From NCBI GenBank assembly GCA_020846745.1, contig JADLDI010000045.1:1-64000 (forward strand): a stretch of 64,000 nucleotides of DNA. The letters are read 5' to 3'. Positions 1 to 6,939 of this stretch are shown here, piece after piece. The stretch is from Bryobacterales bacterium. Lineage in GTDB: Bacteria; Acidobacteriota; Terriglobia; Bryobacterales; Bryobacteraceae. A program made the translations under genes and the position numbers. Under the pieces are notes generated by a model that saw only the letters and a program-made list of their open reading frames with translations, was not told where the DNA came from and ran no database searches. Positions within the stretch are counted from its first letter, which is position 1, and the number at the start of each line of letters is the position of its first letter.

Positions 1-105
1 CCGCCCTCCGCGAAATCCGCATGCTCCAGACCGACCGCGCCATCCAGCAAATCTCCAACGGAAACCCGCCCGACGAGTTCGCCCCGCTCGCGGATGTCCC
101 CAAAA

Positions 106-124
106 TTGATCACTTTGCGAGACG
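106..124 (+). repeat. Dispersed copy of the 20290-21079 repeat core
   Basis: The stretch TGATCACTTTGCGAGACGA matches the AT-rich core found eight times in the array at 20290-21079 (consensus AACATTTTGCGAAACGAA, with the CACTTTGCGAGACGA variant also present there). It sits exactly where the SEC-C gene changes frame. Confidence 0.5.
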
Positions 125-292
125 ATTGCCAAGGCGCCGCTGACCATCGACGACAACATCCGTCACGCCCTCTCCACCCAAAACGCCATCCTCACCCTCG
201 AAAGTCAAATCCGCGAAAAGGGCGTCGTGCCCGTCTCCGGCCACCGCTACGTCAAAACCGCCCAAGCGGCAAACAAACCCGCAAACCACACC

Positions 293-321
293 AGATCAAC
301 AACTTGCGAGACGAAATCCCC
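293..321 (+). repeat. Second dispersed copy of the array core, inside coding sequence
   Basis: The sequence ATCAACAACTTGCGAGACGA followed by AATCCCC matches array unit 5 (20735-20757 and its right flank) nearly base for base. It is translated in the SEC-C frame as [10 protein letters not shown]. The same frame of the array reads TESTFCETKS. Confidence 0.65.
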
Positions 322-439
322 ACATCCTCCGCAAGTCGGCCGCAACTCCCCCTGCCCCTGCGGCTCCGGCCAAAAGTACAAGCGATGCTGCGGCGTCAAC
401 GCCCCTCCCATCTACAACCAGGCCGCCTGACCGCCCTCG

Positions 440-505
440 TGACTCCGGACTCCTGACTCCAGACTTCTAACTTCTGACTCTGTCTCCTGGCTTCTGACTT
501 TCCTG
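440..505 (+). repeat. Degenerate short tandem repeat (GACTCCTGACTTCT-like)
   Basis: Between the SEC-C gene stop and typA the sequence is an irregular series of GACTCC, GACTTCT, AACTTCTGACTC and CTTCTGACTTTC words, about 11-12 bp apart. It codes for nothing convincing. Similar pyrimidine/GACT repeats occur in intergenic DNA of acidobacterial genomes, from memory rather than from a search. Confidence 0.5.
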
Positions 506-550
506 AAACCGTGCCGCATAGCCTCTGTATCTGCGACCATAAAAGTTTGA

Positions 551-2344
551 ATGCGTAATCCCTCCATTCGCAACATCGCTATCATTGCGCACGTCGACCA
601 TGGCAAGACCACCCTCGTCGACGCCATGCTCCGTCAAAGCGGCATCTTCCGCGCCAACGAACAGGTCGCCGAACGCGTCATGGACTCCAACGAGCTCGAA
701 CGCGAACGCGGCATCACCATCCTTGCCAAAACCACCGGTGTCCGTTACCACGATGTCAAGATCAATATCGTCGACACCCCCGGCCACAGCGACTTCGGCG
801 GCGAGGTCGAACGCGCCCTCAAAATCGTCGATGGCGTCATGCTCCTCGTCGACGCCAGCGAAGGCCCGCTCCCGCAAACACGCTACGTGCTCGCCAAGGC
901 CCTCGAAGCGCGCCTCCCTCAGATTGTCGTCATTAATAAGATCGACCGCCCGGATGCCCGCATTCAGGAGGTCCTCAATGAGGTATACGACCTCTTCATC
1001 GATCTCGACGCCACCGAAGAGCAACTCGAATTCCCCGTCGTCTACACCAACGGCAAGGCCGGCATCGCCAAGCGAACCCTCGAAGACGATTCCCAAGACC
1101 TTCGCCCGCTCTTTGAAACCATTCTCGACCGCATTCCCGGCGCGCCCGGCGATCCCGGCGCCATCCTCCAACTCCTCGTCGCCAACCTCGACTACAACGA
1201 CTACCTCGGCCGCTTGGCCATCGGCCGCGTCTTCAACGGCACCCTCAACCTCAACGACGAAGTCTCCATCGCCCGCATTGACGGGACCTTTCACAAAACC
1301 CGCATCACCAAGCTCTTCTCCTTCGAAGGGCTCAAGCGCGTCGAAGAAACTCGCGGCATCCCGGGCGACGTCCTCGCCATTGCCGGAGTCGAAGGCATCA
1401 CCATTGGCGACACCGTCACCAGCGCCGAAACACCCAAACCGCTCCCTCGCATCCAAATCGACGAACCCACCATCGCCATGACCTTCACCATCAACACGTC
1501 CCCCTTCTCCGGGCGTGAAGGCCAGTTCGTCACCTCCCGCCACCTCCGCGACCGCCTCGACAAAGAACTCCAAACCAACGTCTCCATCAAGGTCGAAGAG
1601 GCCGGCGGACCCGACGCCTTCAAGGTCATGGGCCGGGGCGAACTCCAACTCGCCATCCTCGTCGAAATGATGCGCCGCGAAGGCTACGAACTGATGGTCG
1701 GCAAACCCGAGATCCTCACCAAGACCATCAATGGCGTCGTCCAGGAACCGGTCGAACTGCTCACCATCGACTGTCCCGAACAATTCGTCGGTGTCGTCAT
1801 GGAAAAGCTCGGCACTCGCAAAGGCAAAATGACCAAGATGGTCAACCACGGCTCCGGCCGCGTCCGCCTCGAATTCCACGTCCCTTCCCGCGGGCTGATC
1901 GGCCTCCGGTCGGAACTGCTCACCGACACCAAAGGCACCGCCATCATGAACTCCCTGTTCCATGGCTACATCGAATGGCAGGGCGACATCGCCACGCGGC
2001 CCACCGGGTCCCTCGTCGCGGACCGTCCCGGCAAAGCCACCGCCTACGCCATCTGGAACCTTCAGGAACGCGGCGAGATGTTCATCATGCCCGCCACCGA
2101 TATCTATGAGGGCATGATCGTCGGCGAAAACTCGCGCAACAACGACCTCGACGTGAACATCGTCCGCGAAAAAAAGCTCACCAACATGCGCTCCTCCACC
2201 GCCGACGAAGCCATACGCCTCGTCCCCCCGCGCCTGCTCAACCTCGAACAGGCCATCGAGTTTGTGCGCGACGATGAATGGGTCGAAATCACTCCGCAGT
2301 CCATCCGGTTGCGCAAGAAGATCCTCAAATCCAACCAGCGCTAG
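551..2344 (+). CDS. typA: Ribosome-associated GTPase TypA/BipA
   Basis: Translational GTPase of the EF-G/LepA class that binds 70S ribosomes and supports 50S assembly and stress adaptation. At 597 residues it matches the usual family length. The G domain motifs are intact: HVDHGKTT at residues 14-21, the switch I ERERGIT around 50-56, DTPGH at 75-79 and NKID at 129-132. Domain II, the EF-G-like domains III/V and the BipA-specific C-terminus ([20 protein letters not shown], then a stretch ending [17 protein letters not shown]) follow in order. The ATG at 551 directly precedes the conserved [13 protein letters not shown] start. It stands alone, with a repeat-filled gap upstream and a 99-nt gap before the next gene. 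Identification is secure. Confidence 0.97.
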   Translation: MRNPSIRNIAIIAHVDHGKTTLVDAMLRQSGIFRANEQVAERVMDSNELERERGITILAKTTGVRYHDVKINIVDTPGHSDFGGEVERALKIVDGVMLLVDASEGPLPQTRYVLAKALEARLPQIVVINKIDRPDARIQEVLNEVYDLFIDLDATEEQLEFPVVYTNGKAGIAKRTLEDDSQDLRPLFETILDRIPGAPGDPGAILQLLVANLDYNDYLGRLAIGRVFNGTLNLNDEVSIARIDGTFHKTRITKLFSFEGLKRVEETRGIPGDVLAIAGVEGITIGDTVTSAETPKPLPRIQIDEPTIAMTFTINTSPFSGREGQFVTSRHLRDRLDKELQTNVSIKVEEAGGPDAFKVMGRGELQLAILVEMMRREGYELMVGKPEILTKTINGVVQEPVELLTIDCPEQFVGVVMEKLGTRKGKMTKMVNHGSGRVRLEFHVPSRGLIGLRSELLTDTKGTAIMNSLFHGYIEWQGDIATRPTGSLVADRPGKATAYAIWNLQERGEMFIMPATDIYEGMIVGENSRNNDLDVNIVREKKLTNMRSSTADEAIRLVPPRLLNLEQAIEFVRDDEWVEITPQSIRLRKKILKSNQR

Positions 2345-2443
2345 CTGTCGGCCTTAACATCCCTACCGCCTTGACTTTGCAGGTCTTCTTATACTAGCCT
2401 GAGCATTCGTCAAGAGCGGCGTTGGGCCGCCCTCACCCTTTGT

Positions 2444-2881
2444 ATGTCGGAGATTCCAGGCGGCTTCAGCAGGCTGGCGGATGTACTGCTTGATTCCACG
2501 TTAGAAAGCGTGGATCGGGCGGAAGATATCGTCGTCCGCGCCGCCCGCTCCGTCGGCTTCGATGACGACGAGCAGCATCAGGTTGGCATTGCCGTCCGCG
2601 AATCGATGGTGAACGCCGTAGCCCATGGCAACCGTTACAGCGCCCGGAAAAAGGTCCGCCTCCAGGTATCGGGCGGCGCCACCGGCATCGTCGTTGAAAT
2701 CGATGACGAGGGGAAGGGATTCGATCTCGATGAGGTGCCCGACCCGCGCGAGGGAGACAACATTTTGCGCCAGTCCGGCCGCGGCCTTCTCATGATCCGG
2801 GCCTTCATGGACGAACTGGAAATCAAACGGCGTGAACCGCAAGGCACCCACGTCCGGATGGCGAAGTTTTTGCGAGCTTAA
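2444..2881 (+). CDS. RsbW/SpoIIAB-like anti-sigma ATPase (serine kinase)
   Basis: A 145-residue protein consisting only of a GHKL ATPase domain (HATPase_c_2 class). The N box is ESMVNAVAHGN (residues 53-63), the G1 box DEGKGFD (88-94) and a G2-like SGRGLLMI (111-118). In the family these proteins phosphorylate a STAS-domain antagonist and bind a sigma factor or other output. The STAS protein encoded 32 nt downstream is its obvious substrate, so the pair forms a partner-switching module. No sigma-B-type factor or PP2C phosphatase lies beside it. The start at 2444 gives a compact domain; an alternative in-frame start cannot be excluded. Confidence 0.88.
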   Translation: MSEIPGGFSRLADVLLDSTLESVDRAEDIVVRAARSVGFDDDEQHQVGIAVRESMVNAVAHGNRYSARKKVRLQVSGGATGIVVEIDDEGKGFDLDEVPDPREGDNILRQSGRGLLMIRAFMDELEIKRREPQGTHVRMAKFLRA

Positions 2882-2897
2882 GTTGATATTCAAGAAG

Positions 2898-2904
2898 AAG
2901 GAGG
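2898..2904 (+). promoter_or_regulatory. Strong Shine-Dalgarno of the STAS gene
   Basis: AAGGAGG lies 9 nt before the ATG at 2914 and fixes the start of the STAS gene. It is much stronger than at most genes here, consistent with the antagonist needing to outnumber its kinase. Confidence 0.8.
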
Positions 2905-2913
2905 AATTACCTC

Positions 2914-3258
2914 ATGAGCGTTAAATTAGCAACCCGTCAAGTCGGTGACGTCACTGTGGTCGATGCCAGTGGCCGCATTACTCTAGGCGAAGGCTCTTCC
3001 GCCTTCCGCGAGCAGATCCGTGAGTTGGTCGCCAGTGGACACAAAAAGATCCTCATCAATATGGGCGACATCTCTTATATCGACAGCTCCGGCATCGGCG
3101 AATTGGTCAGCGGTTTCACCACCGTCACCAACGCCGGTGGCATGCTCAAGCTGCTTAATCTCGGCAAGCGCGTGCAAGACCTGCTGCAGATCACCAAACT
3201 CTACACCGTATTTGAAACGTTCGACGACGAAGCCGCCGCTATCCGCAGCTTCGCCTAG
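2914..3258 (+). CDS. STAS-domain anti-sigma factor antagonist (RsbV/SpoIIAA-like)
   Basis: A single 114-residue STAS domain. The phosphoacceptor loop is intact as YIDSSGIGEL (DSSG at residues 57-60), where the family is phosphorylated on serine by the RsbW-type kinase encoded just upstream. Unphosphorylated antagonist would bind the kinase and release its partner. It is preceded by an excellent Shine-Dalgarno and followed by a long inverted repeat at 3291-3338 that could end the transcript. The downstream output (sigma factor or other) is not visible in the window. Confidence 0.93.
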   Translation: MSVKLATRQVGDVTVVDASGRITLGEGSSAFREQIRELVASGHKKILINMGDISYIDSSGIGELVSGFTTVTNAGGMLKLLNLGKRVQDLLQITKLYTVFETFDDEAAAIRSFA

Positions 3259-3290
3259 CCCCGGCCGCCCGAACCTGTCGGAGAATTTCC

Positions 3291-3338
3291 CGCCGCTGAA
3301 GCCACTATCTCTTTGAGACGACAGTGGCTTCAGCGGCG
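3291..3338 (+). terminator. 16-bp perfect inverted repeat after the STAS gene
   Basis: The arm CGCCGCTGAAGCCACT (3291-3306) is perfectly complementary to AGTGGCTTCAGCGGCG (3323-3338), with a 16-nt loop. It could be a terminator or attenuator, but there is no clean T-tract after it. The right arm contains the GTG at 3324, so it may instead mask the start of the LuxR-type gene. Confidence 0.5.
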
Positions 3339-3914
3339 TCAGTTCTTGCTCCCCGTTTTCTTGAGATCGTCAGTGCGCGCCGCCTGCTCCGTGACTGTCT
3401 CTTCGTGTCCGCCGCCCCCGCCGGCTGGATTGAAGCCGCTCCCGGCCAAACCCCCCAGGCAGTTGTCGTCGATGCGCTTTTAGGTTGTGACGTAGTCCGC
3501 GATTGGGCCGTCCGGCGCATCCCCGTCGCCGCGGTCGCCGCGCCCGGTTCCCGTCCCGCTGTTCCGGAACTCCTCGAAGCCGGCGCCCGCGCCGTTGTCC
3601 TCGAAACAACCCCTATCGCGGAGCTCTTGCTGGCTCTCGATCGGATCCTCTCGGGCGAACGTTACCTCGCCACCGACGTCAGCGAACAGGGCGAATGGCG
3701 TGCCGATCCCCTCGCCGGCCTCAGCAACCGCGAACGCGAAGTCTTCACCTACCTCGTCGAAGGCAAGCGCACCAAAGACATCGCGAACTGCCTCGTTCTC
3801 AGTCCCAAAACCGTCGACAGCTACCGCGCCACCATGATGTCCAAACTCGGCATCCACGACGTCGCCGGTCTCGTCCGCTACGCCGTCCGCCACCGCCTCA
3901 TCGACGAAGTCTGA
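3324..3914 (+). CDS. LuxR/NarL-type DNA-binding response regulator with degenerate receiver
   Basis: The C-terminal 65 residues are a LuxR-type helix-turn-helix (LSNREREVFTYLVEGKRTKDIA, then LSPKTVDSYRATMMSKLG). The first 120 residues have the length and hydrophobic pattern of a receiver domain, with an aspartate in AVVVDALL where the phosphoacceptor would lie. The usual N-terminal acidic pair and a clear KP motif are not seen, so phosphorylation control is doubtful. The GTG at 3324 lies inside a 16-bp inverted repeat; a downstream start would shorten the first strand. It follows the partner-switching pair and may belong to the same signalling unit. Target genes are unknown. Confidence 0.75.
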   Translation: MASAASVLAPRFLEIVSARRLLRDCLFVSAAPAGWIEAAPGQTPQAVVVDALLGCDVVRDWAVRRIPVAAVAAPGSRPAVPELLEAGARAVVLETTPIAELLLALDRILSGERYLATDVSEQGEWRADPLAGLSNREREVFTYLVEGKRTKDIANCLVLSPKTVDSYRATMMSKLGIHDVAGLVRYAVRHRLIDEV

Positions 3915-4020
3915 TTCCGCAGCGGGTGCGCCGGTGCCAGAGCTGTCATGTAACCAAGACAACAGATGAAAACCCCTCCTTAAATCATGTATAGTTTTAT
4001 TCAACTGTTCGTATTGAGCT

Positions 4021-4251
4021 ATGTCGATGGTCAACAATCAAACGGAAATATGGTATGAAATCGAATTCACTCGCCCGGGACAAACCGACTGGGTCCTTTT
4101 GACGGGTGCCGACACGCTGGAATCGGCCCGCGCCGAGTTGCACGAGCACCAGGAGCAAGATCAACAATTCGTATACCGCATCGTGCGCAAGACCCTGACT
4201 AAGGAGATCGTGAACCAGGATTCGCGGGCCTTTACTGACCCAATCGTGTGA
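4021..4251 (+). CDS. Small hypothetical protein (76 aa)
   Basis: A short soluble-looking protein containing WYEIEFTRPGQTDWVLLTGADTLESARAEL, with acidic and glutamine-rich middle and no signal peptide or membrane segment. The pattern (beta strand, beta strand, then helix beginning ESARAEL) suggests a compact alpha/beta fold, but I recognise no family. An ATG at 4027 is an alternative start. It has its own hairpin terminator at 4257-4281, so it is probably a single-gene unit. The upstream 106 nt are AT-richer than average (for example TATAGT at 3990-3995), consistent with a promoter there. Confidence 0.6.
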   Translation: MSMVNNQTEIWYEIEFTRPGQTDWVLLTGADTLESARAELHEHQEQDQQFVYRIVRKTLTKEIVNQDSRAFTDPIV

Positions 4252-4256
4252 CGGTT

Positions 4257-4281
4257 CGGGTCGGTTTCACCGGCTCGTTTT
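4257..4281 (+). terminator. Rho-independent terminator after the 76-aa gene
   Basis: A 9-bp stem (CGGGTCGGT / ACCGGCTCG, two G-T pairs) with a 3-nt loop is followed directly by TTTT. It lies 6 nt after the stop codon and 48 nt before the TonB receptor gene. Confidence 0.65.
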
Positions 4282-4328
4282 GCGTATCGTCTATAAACAG
4301 GTAGTCGTGTTCTGCCGATTAAGACCTC

Positions 4329-6341
4329 GTGAGACTCCTGCTCGCGGTCTTATTGCTGTGTGCAATCACGCTCGGCGCCGAGTCCGGCGATTCTGACCCT
4401 CAGCCTGCGGCCGCCCTCCCTTTGGCCTCGCGGGATCTCGAATCCCTGTTGTCAACGCCGGTTACTACGGTCAGACGGCGAGAGCAGAGTCTCAGCAGGA
4501 CTGCCGGAGCTGTCTACGTCATCACCCGGGACGAATTGCGCCGCTTTGGTGTCAGCAGTCTGGCTGAGGCGCTGCGCCTCGTTCCCGGCATCGATGTTTC
4601 GCGCATCGGCCTGTCTTCGTGGGCGATCAGCGCTCGCGGCTTTAACAACGCCTACGCCAACAAACTGCTCGTTATGATCGACGGACGAACGGTGTACACC
4701 CCGGCGTTCGGCGGGGTGTTCTGGGATCAGCAGGACACGCTCATTGAGGATATCGACCGTATCGAGGTCCTCCGCGGTCCGGGTGCTGCGATGTGGGGCG
4801 CCAACGCCGTGAACGGCGTAATCAATGTGATTACCAAACCCGCCAGCCGGACCCAGGGCACCCTCGTCACCATGGGCGGCGGCACAGAAGACTTGGGTCT
4901 GATCCGAATGCGGCATGGAGCCGCAGCGGGGCGGAATGGCTATTACCGGTTCTACGGCCAGCAGACCCTGCGCGTAGGCGCCGGCGACGGTTCTGGCCGC
5001 GTTGGCAACGCGCGGTGGAGCATGCTGCAGGCAGGTATGCGCGGCGACTGGACCTTTGGCGATTTCGACACGCTCACTGTCCAGGCCGATAGCTTTCGCA
5101 GCGGCGCACTCGAGTATGCCGGCATTCCCACCCTGCGTTCTCCGTTCTTAAACATTGTCGACTCACATTCCGCTACGTTTGGCGGCAACTTTCTCACCCG
5201 CTGGGAGCATACCCATCGCAAGGGCGGTTTGAGCGCGTTTCAGGCCTACTTTGACTCCTATTCGCGTGGTGGCGTAAGGTCCGATCTCACCGTCAACACC
5301 CTCGACATGGATTATCAGTACCGTCACCCGGCATGGGGAAGGCACGAGTTCGGTGTGGCGTTCGGTGTACGTGTCCTTAGAGATGAGCTGAGGCCGCTCA
5401 GCTTCATGACGTTCGATCGGGGACGCCAAACCTACGGCATCGAACAGTTCACCGTTCAGGACGATATTACGTTGGCGCCTAACCGGGTAGCGATCAGTGC
5501 CGCGGCCCGCGTCGAACGCAACACGTTTACGGGATTGAGTACGCAACCGACAGTCCGGCTCTTGTACACGCCCACATCGCGGCATACATTCTGGGCTGCG
5601 CTATCGCGGTCGGTGCGTACGCCGGCGCGCGGTGAACTGGGGGTCGACTTCCTGGCTCAGGTCATACCCAAAGAGCCTTATCCTGTCCTCGGCGAAATAG
5701 TGGGTCAGCCTGGGTTGCGGAACGAGGTTGGAACTTCATTTGAAGGTGGCTATCGCGGCCAGTGGGGAAAGCGATTCACTGTGGACACTTCTGTGTTCGC
5801 CTCTAGGCTGACGGATTTGTTGGGCATCGTTCCCGATGCTCCCGTGCTGCGGTTCGATCGGTCCGATCCGTACCTTCTCACGCGCCTCCGCTATCGGAAC
5901 AGTGCCGGAATCAGTTCCTACGGAGTGGAAGCATCGGCGCGATACAGCATCACCCCAGACCTGCAAATCGTCGCTACGGTCAACTGGCTCAAGTTCGCCC
6001 GGCCAAGGGGGCTGGCGAGTAGTCCCTCCGACCCAATGTCCACTTACGCCGGCACGCGAGGCTGGCAGGATTCAATACGGCTGCTCTGGAAGCCCGCCCG
6101 CTCATGGGAAGTCGACACGTTCTATTTCGGCTACGGGCCGCGCATCAACGTGCCGGACGGCAAAACTCGCCACCGGCTGGACCTTCGAATCGGCAGGCGC
6201 CTCACGGAAAGCGCCGACATCTCCGCCGGCGTTCAGGGAGTCTCAATCGGAACCAGGCTGGAAACGATGACACTCCCCTTGCATTACCTGCCCGCGCCCC
6301 TTCGCACGGCAGTGTACCTGCGTCTTGGAGTGAGGTTCTAG
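4329..6341 (+). CDS. TonB-dependent outer-membrane receptor
   Basis: 670 residues: an N-terminal signal peptide (MRLLLAVLLLCAITLGAES), a plug domain (TAGAVYVITRDELRRFGVSSL through IEVLRGPGAAMWGANAVNGVINVITK), then a 22-strand-type barrel ending in an aromatic residue (YLRLGVRF). This is the classic TonB-dependent transporter architecture, driven by TonB-ExbBD across the periplasm. No carboxypeptidase-like N-terminal extension is present, unlike Oar-type proteins. The GTG at 4329 is chosen because it directly precedes the signal peptide. It is the first gene of a three-gene unit with YfiR and a hybrid kinase. Substrate is unknown; a signalling rather than purely nutritional role is suggested by the neighbours. 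Confidence 0.93.
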   Translation: MRLLLAVLLLCAITLGAESGDSDPQPAAALPLASRDLESLLSTPVTTVRRREQSLSRTAGAVYVITRDELRRFGVSSLAEALRLVPGIDVSRIGLSSWAISARGFNNAYANKLLVMIDGRTVYTPAFGGVFWDQQDTLIEDIDRIEVLRGPGAAMWGANAVNGVINVITKPASRTQGTLVTMGGGTEDLGLIRMRHGAAAGRNGYYRFYGQQTLRVGAGDGSGRVGNARWSMLQAGMRGDWTFGDFDTLTVQADSFRSGALEYAGIPTLRSPFLNIVDSHSATFGGNFLTRWEHTHRKGGLSAFQAYFDSYSRGGVRSDLTVNTLDMDYQYRHPAWGRHEFGVAFGVRVLRDELRPLSFMTFDRGRQTYGIEQFTVQDDITLAPNRVAISAAARVERNTFTGLSTQPTVRLLYTPTSRHTFWAALSRSVRTPARGELGVDFLAQVIPKEPYPVLGEIVGQPGLRNEVGTSFEGGYRGQWGKRFTVDTSVFASRLTDLLGIVPDAPVLRFDRSDPYLLTRLRYRNSAGISSYGVEASARYSITPDLQIVATVNWLKFARPRGLASSPSDPMSTYAGTRGWQDSIRLLWKPARSWEVDTFYFGYGPRINVPDGKTRHRLDLRIGRRLTESADISAGVQGVSIGTRLETMTLPLHYLPAPLRTAVYLRLGVRF

Positions 6342-6348
6342 CATCCTG

Positions 6349-6939
6349 ATGAGCCGCTCGGCCTCCAAACCGGCCTTCCACACAGGCAAGAGTTCTGCGA
6401 TATTCGCGCTTGGCGCCGTCGCATTCCTCTTGATGCCTGCTGTCGGAAACTCTGAAATGCCGGTTTCCGAGCGCCAACTCAAAGCCGCGCTCATTCTTCG
6501 ACTCATCGACTTTGTAGACTGGCCGCCCGGCGCTATCTCGCGCGCTGGATTCTCCTTGTGCGTTGTCGGTGACGAACCGCTCGCCAGTGCTTTACAACAG
6601 GCGGCGGCCGCGCTTCCGGGTTCGTCGGCGCGGCTACAGATCAGCCACCACCCGAGTTCGAAGGGTTTGGAAGCCTGCCGGCTCATCGTCTTCGGGCAGT
6701 ACGACGAACGCCAGATCCGATCGTTCCTCGGTGACAGTACTCGCACCCCGGTCCTTACCGTCGGGGAAACGGACGACTTCTTGAAAGACGGCGGCATCGT
6801 CCGGCTTCGCGTGGAACGAGGGCGCGTTCGCATAGAACTCGGACTGGCGGCAGCATCCACGGCCGGTTTGAGGATCAGTTCCCGGCTTGCGCGCCTGGCC
6901 AACCAGACCGACGAGAGAAAGGGAGTAAAAGGCCCGTGA
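6349..6939 (+). CDS. YfiR-family (DUF4154) periplasmic regulator
   Basis: 196 residues with an N-terminal hydrophobic export segment ([17 protein letters not shown]) and the YfiR hallmark [19 protein letters not shown] followed by [15 protein letters not shown]. In Pseudomonas YfiR is a periplasmic repressor of the membrane diguanylate cyclase YfiN. Here it lies 7 nt after a TonB receptor and overlaps the start of a hybrid histidine kinase by 4 nt (GTGA), so it probably controls that kinase's periplasmic sensor domain. The YfiR disulfide cysteines are not obviously all present. Confidence 0.88.
   Translation: MSRSASKPAFHTGKSSAIFALGAVAFLLMPAVGNSEMPVSERQLKAALILRLIDFVDWPPGAISRAGFSLCVVGDEPLASALQQAAAALPGSSARLQISHHPSSKGLEACRLIVFGQYDERQIRSFLGDSTRTPVLTVGETDDFLKDGGIVRLRVERGRVRIELGLAAASTAGLRISSRLARLANQTDERKGVKGP

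Larger units (their letters stand above)
3..430 (+). pseudogene. 3' end of a SEC-C motif protein, reading frame broken
   Basis: The gene enters from the left edge. One frame (3-143) reads a helical stretch beginning ALREIRMLQTDRAIQQISNG and stops at TGA 141-143. A second frame, open from about 110 to the stop at 428-430, continues with [20 protein letters not shown] and ends in a SEC-C metal-binding motif ([19 protein letters not shown]). The frame change coincides with a copy of a dispersed repeat core at 106-124, and a second copy lies in the linker at 293-321. I infer one gene disrupted near the first repeat, but two adjacent short genes are possible. SEC-C is known from SecA and many other proteins and usually binds zinc. 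The overall function cannot be told because the N-terminus is outside the window. Confidence 0.5.

Noticed and set aside
467..1963. Long open frame of about 498 codons on the minus strand across typA
   Set aside because: It is antisense to a fully conserved typA and rich in Asp, Glu, Gly and Ala, as expected for the reverse of GC-rich codons. No domain is recognisable.
2371..2395. Candidate promoter TTGACT / TATACT before the RsbW-like gene
   Set aside because: The two elements are only 13 nt apart, too close for a normal sigma-70 promoter. A similar 13-nt spaced pair occurs before the HyuA gene; neither is strong enough to list.
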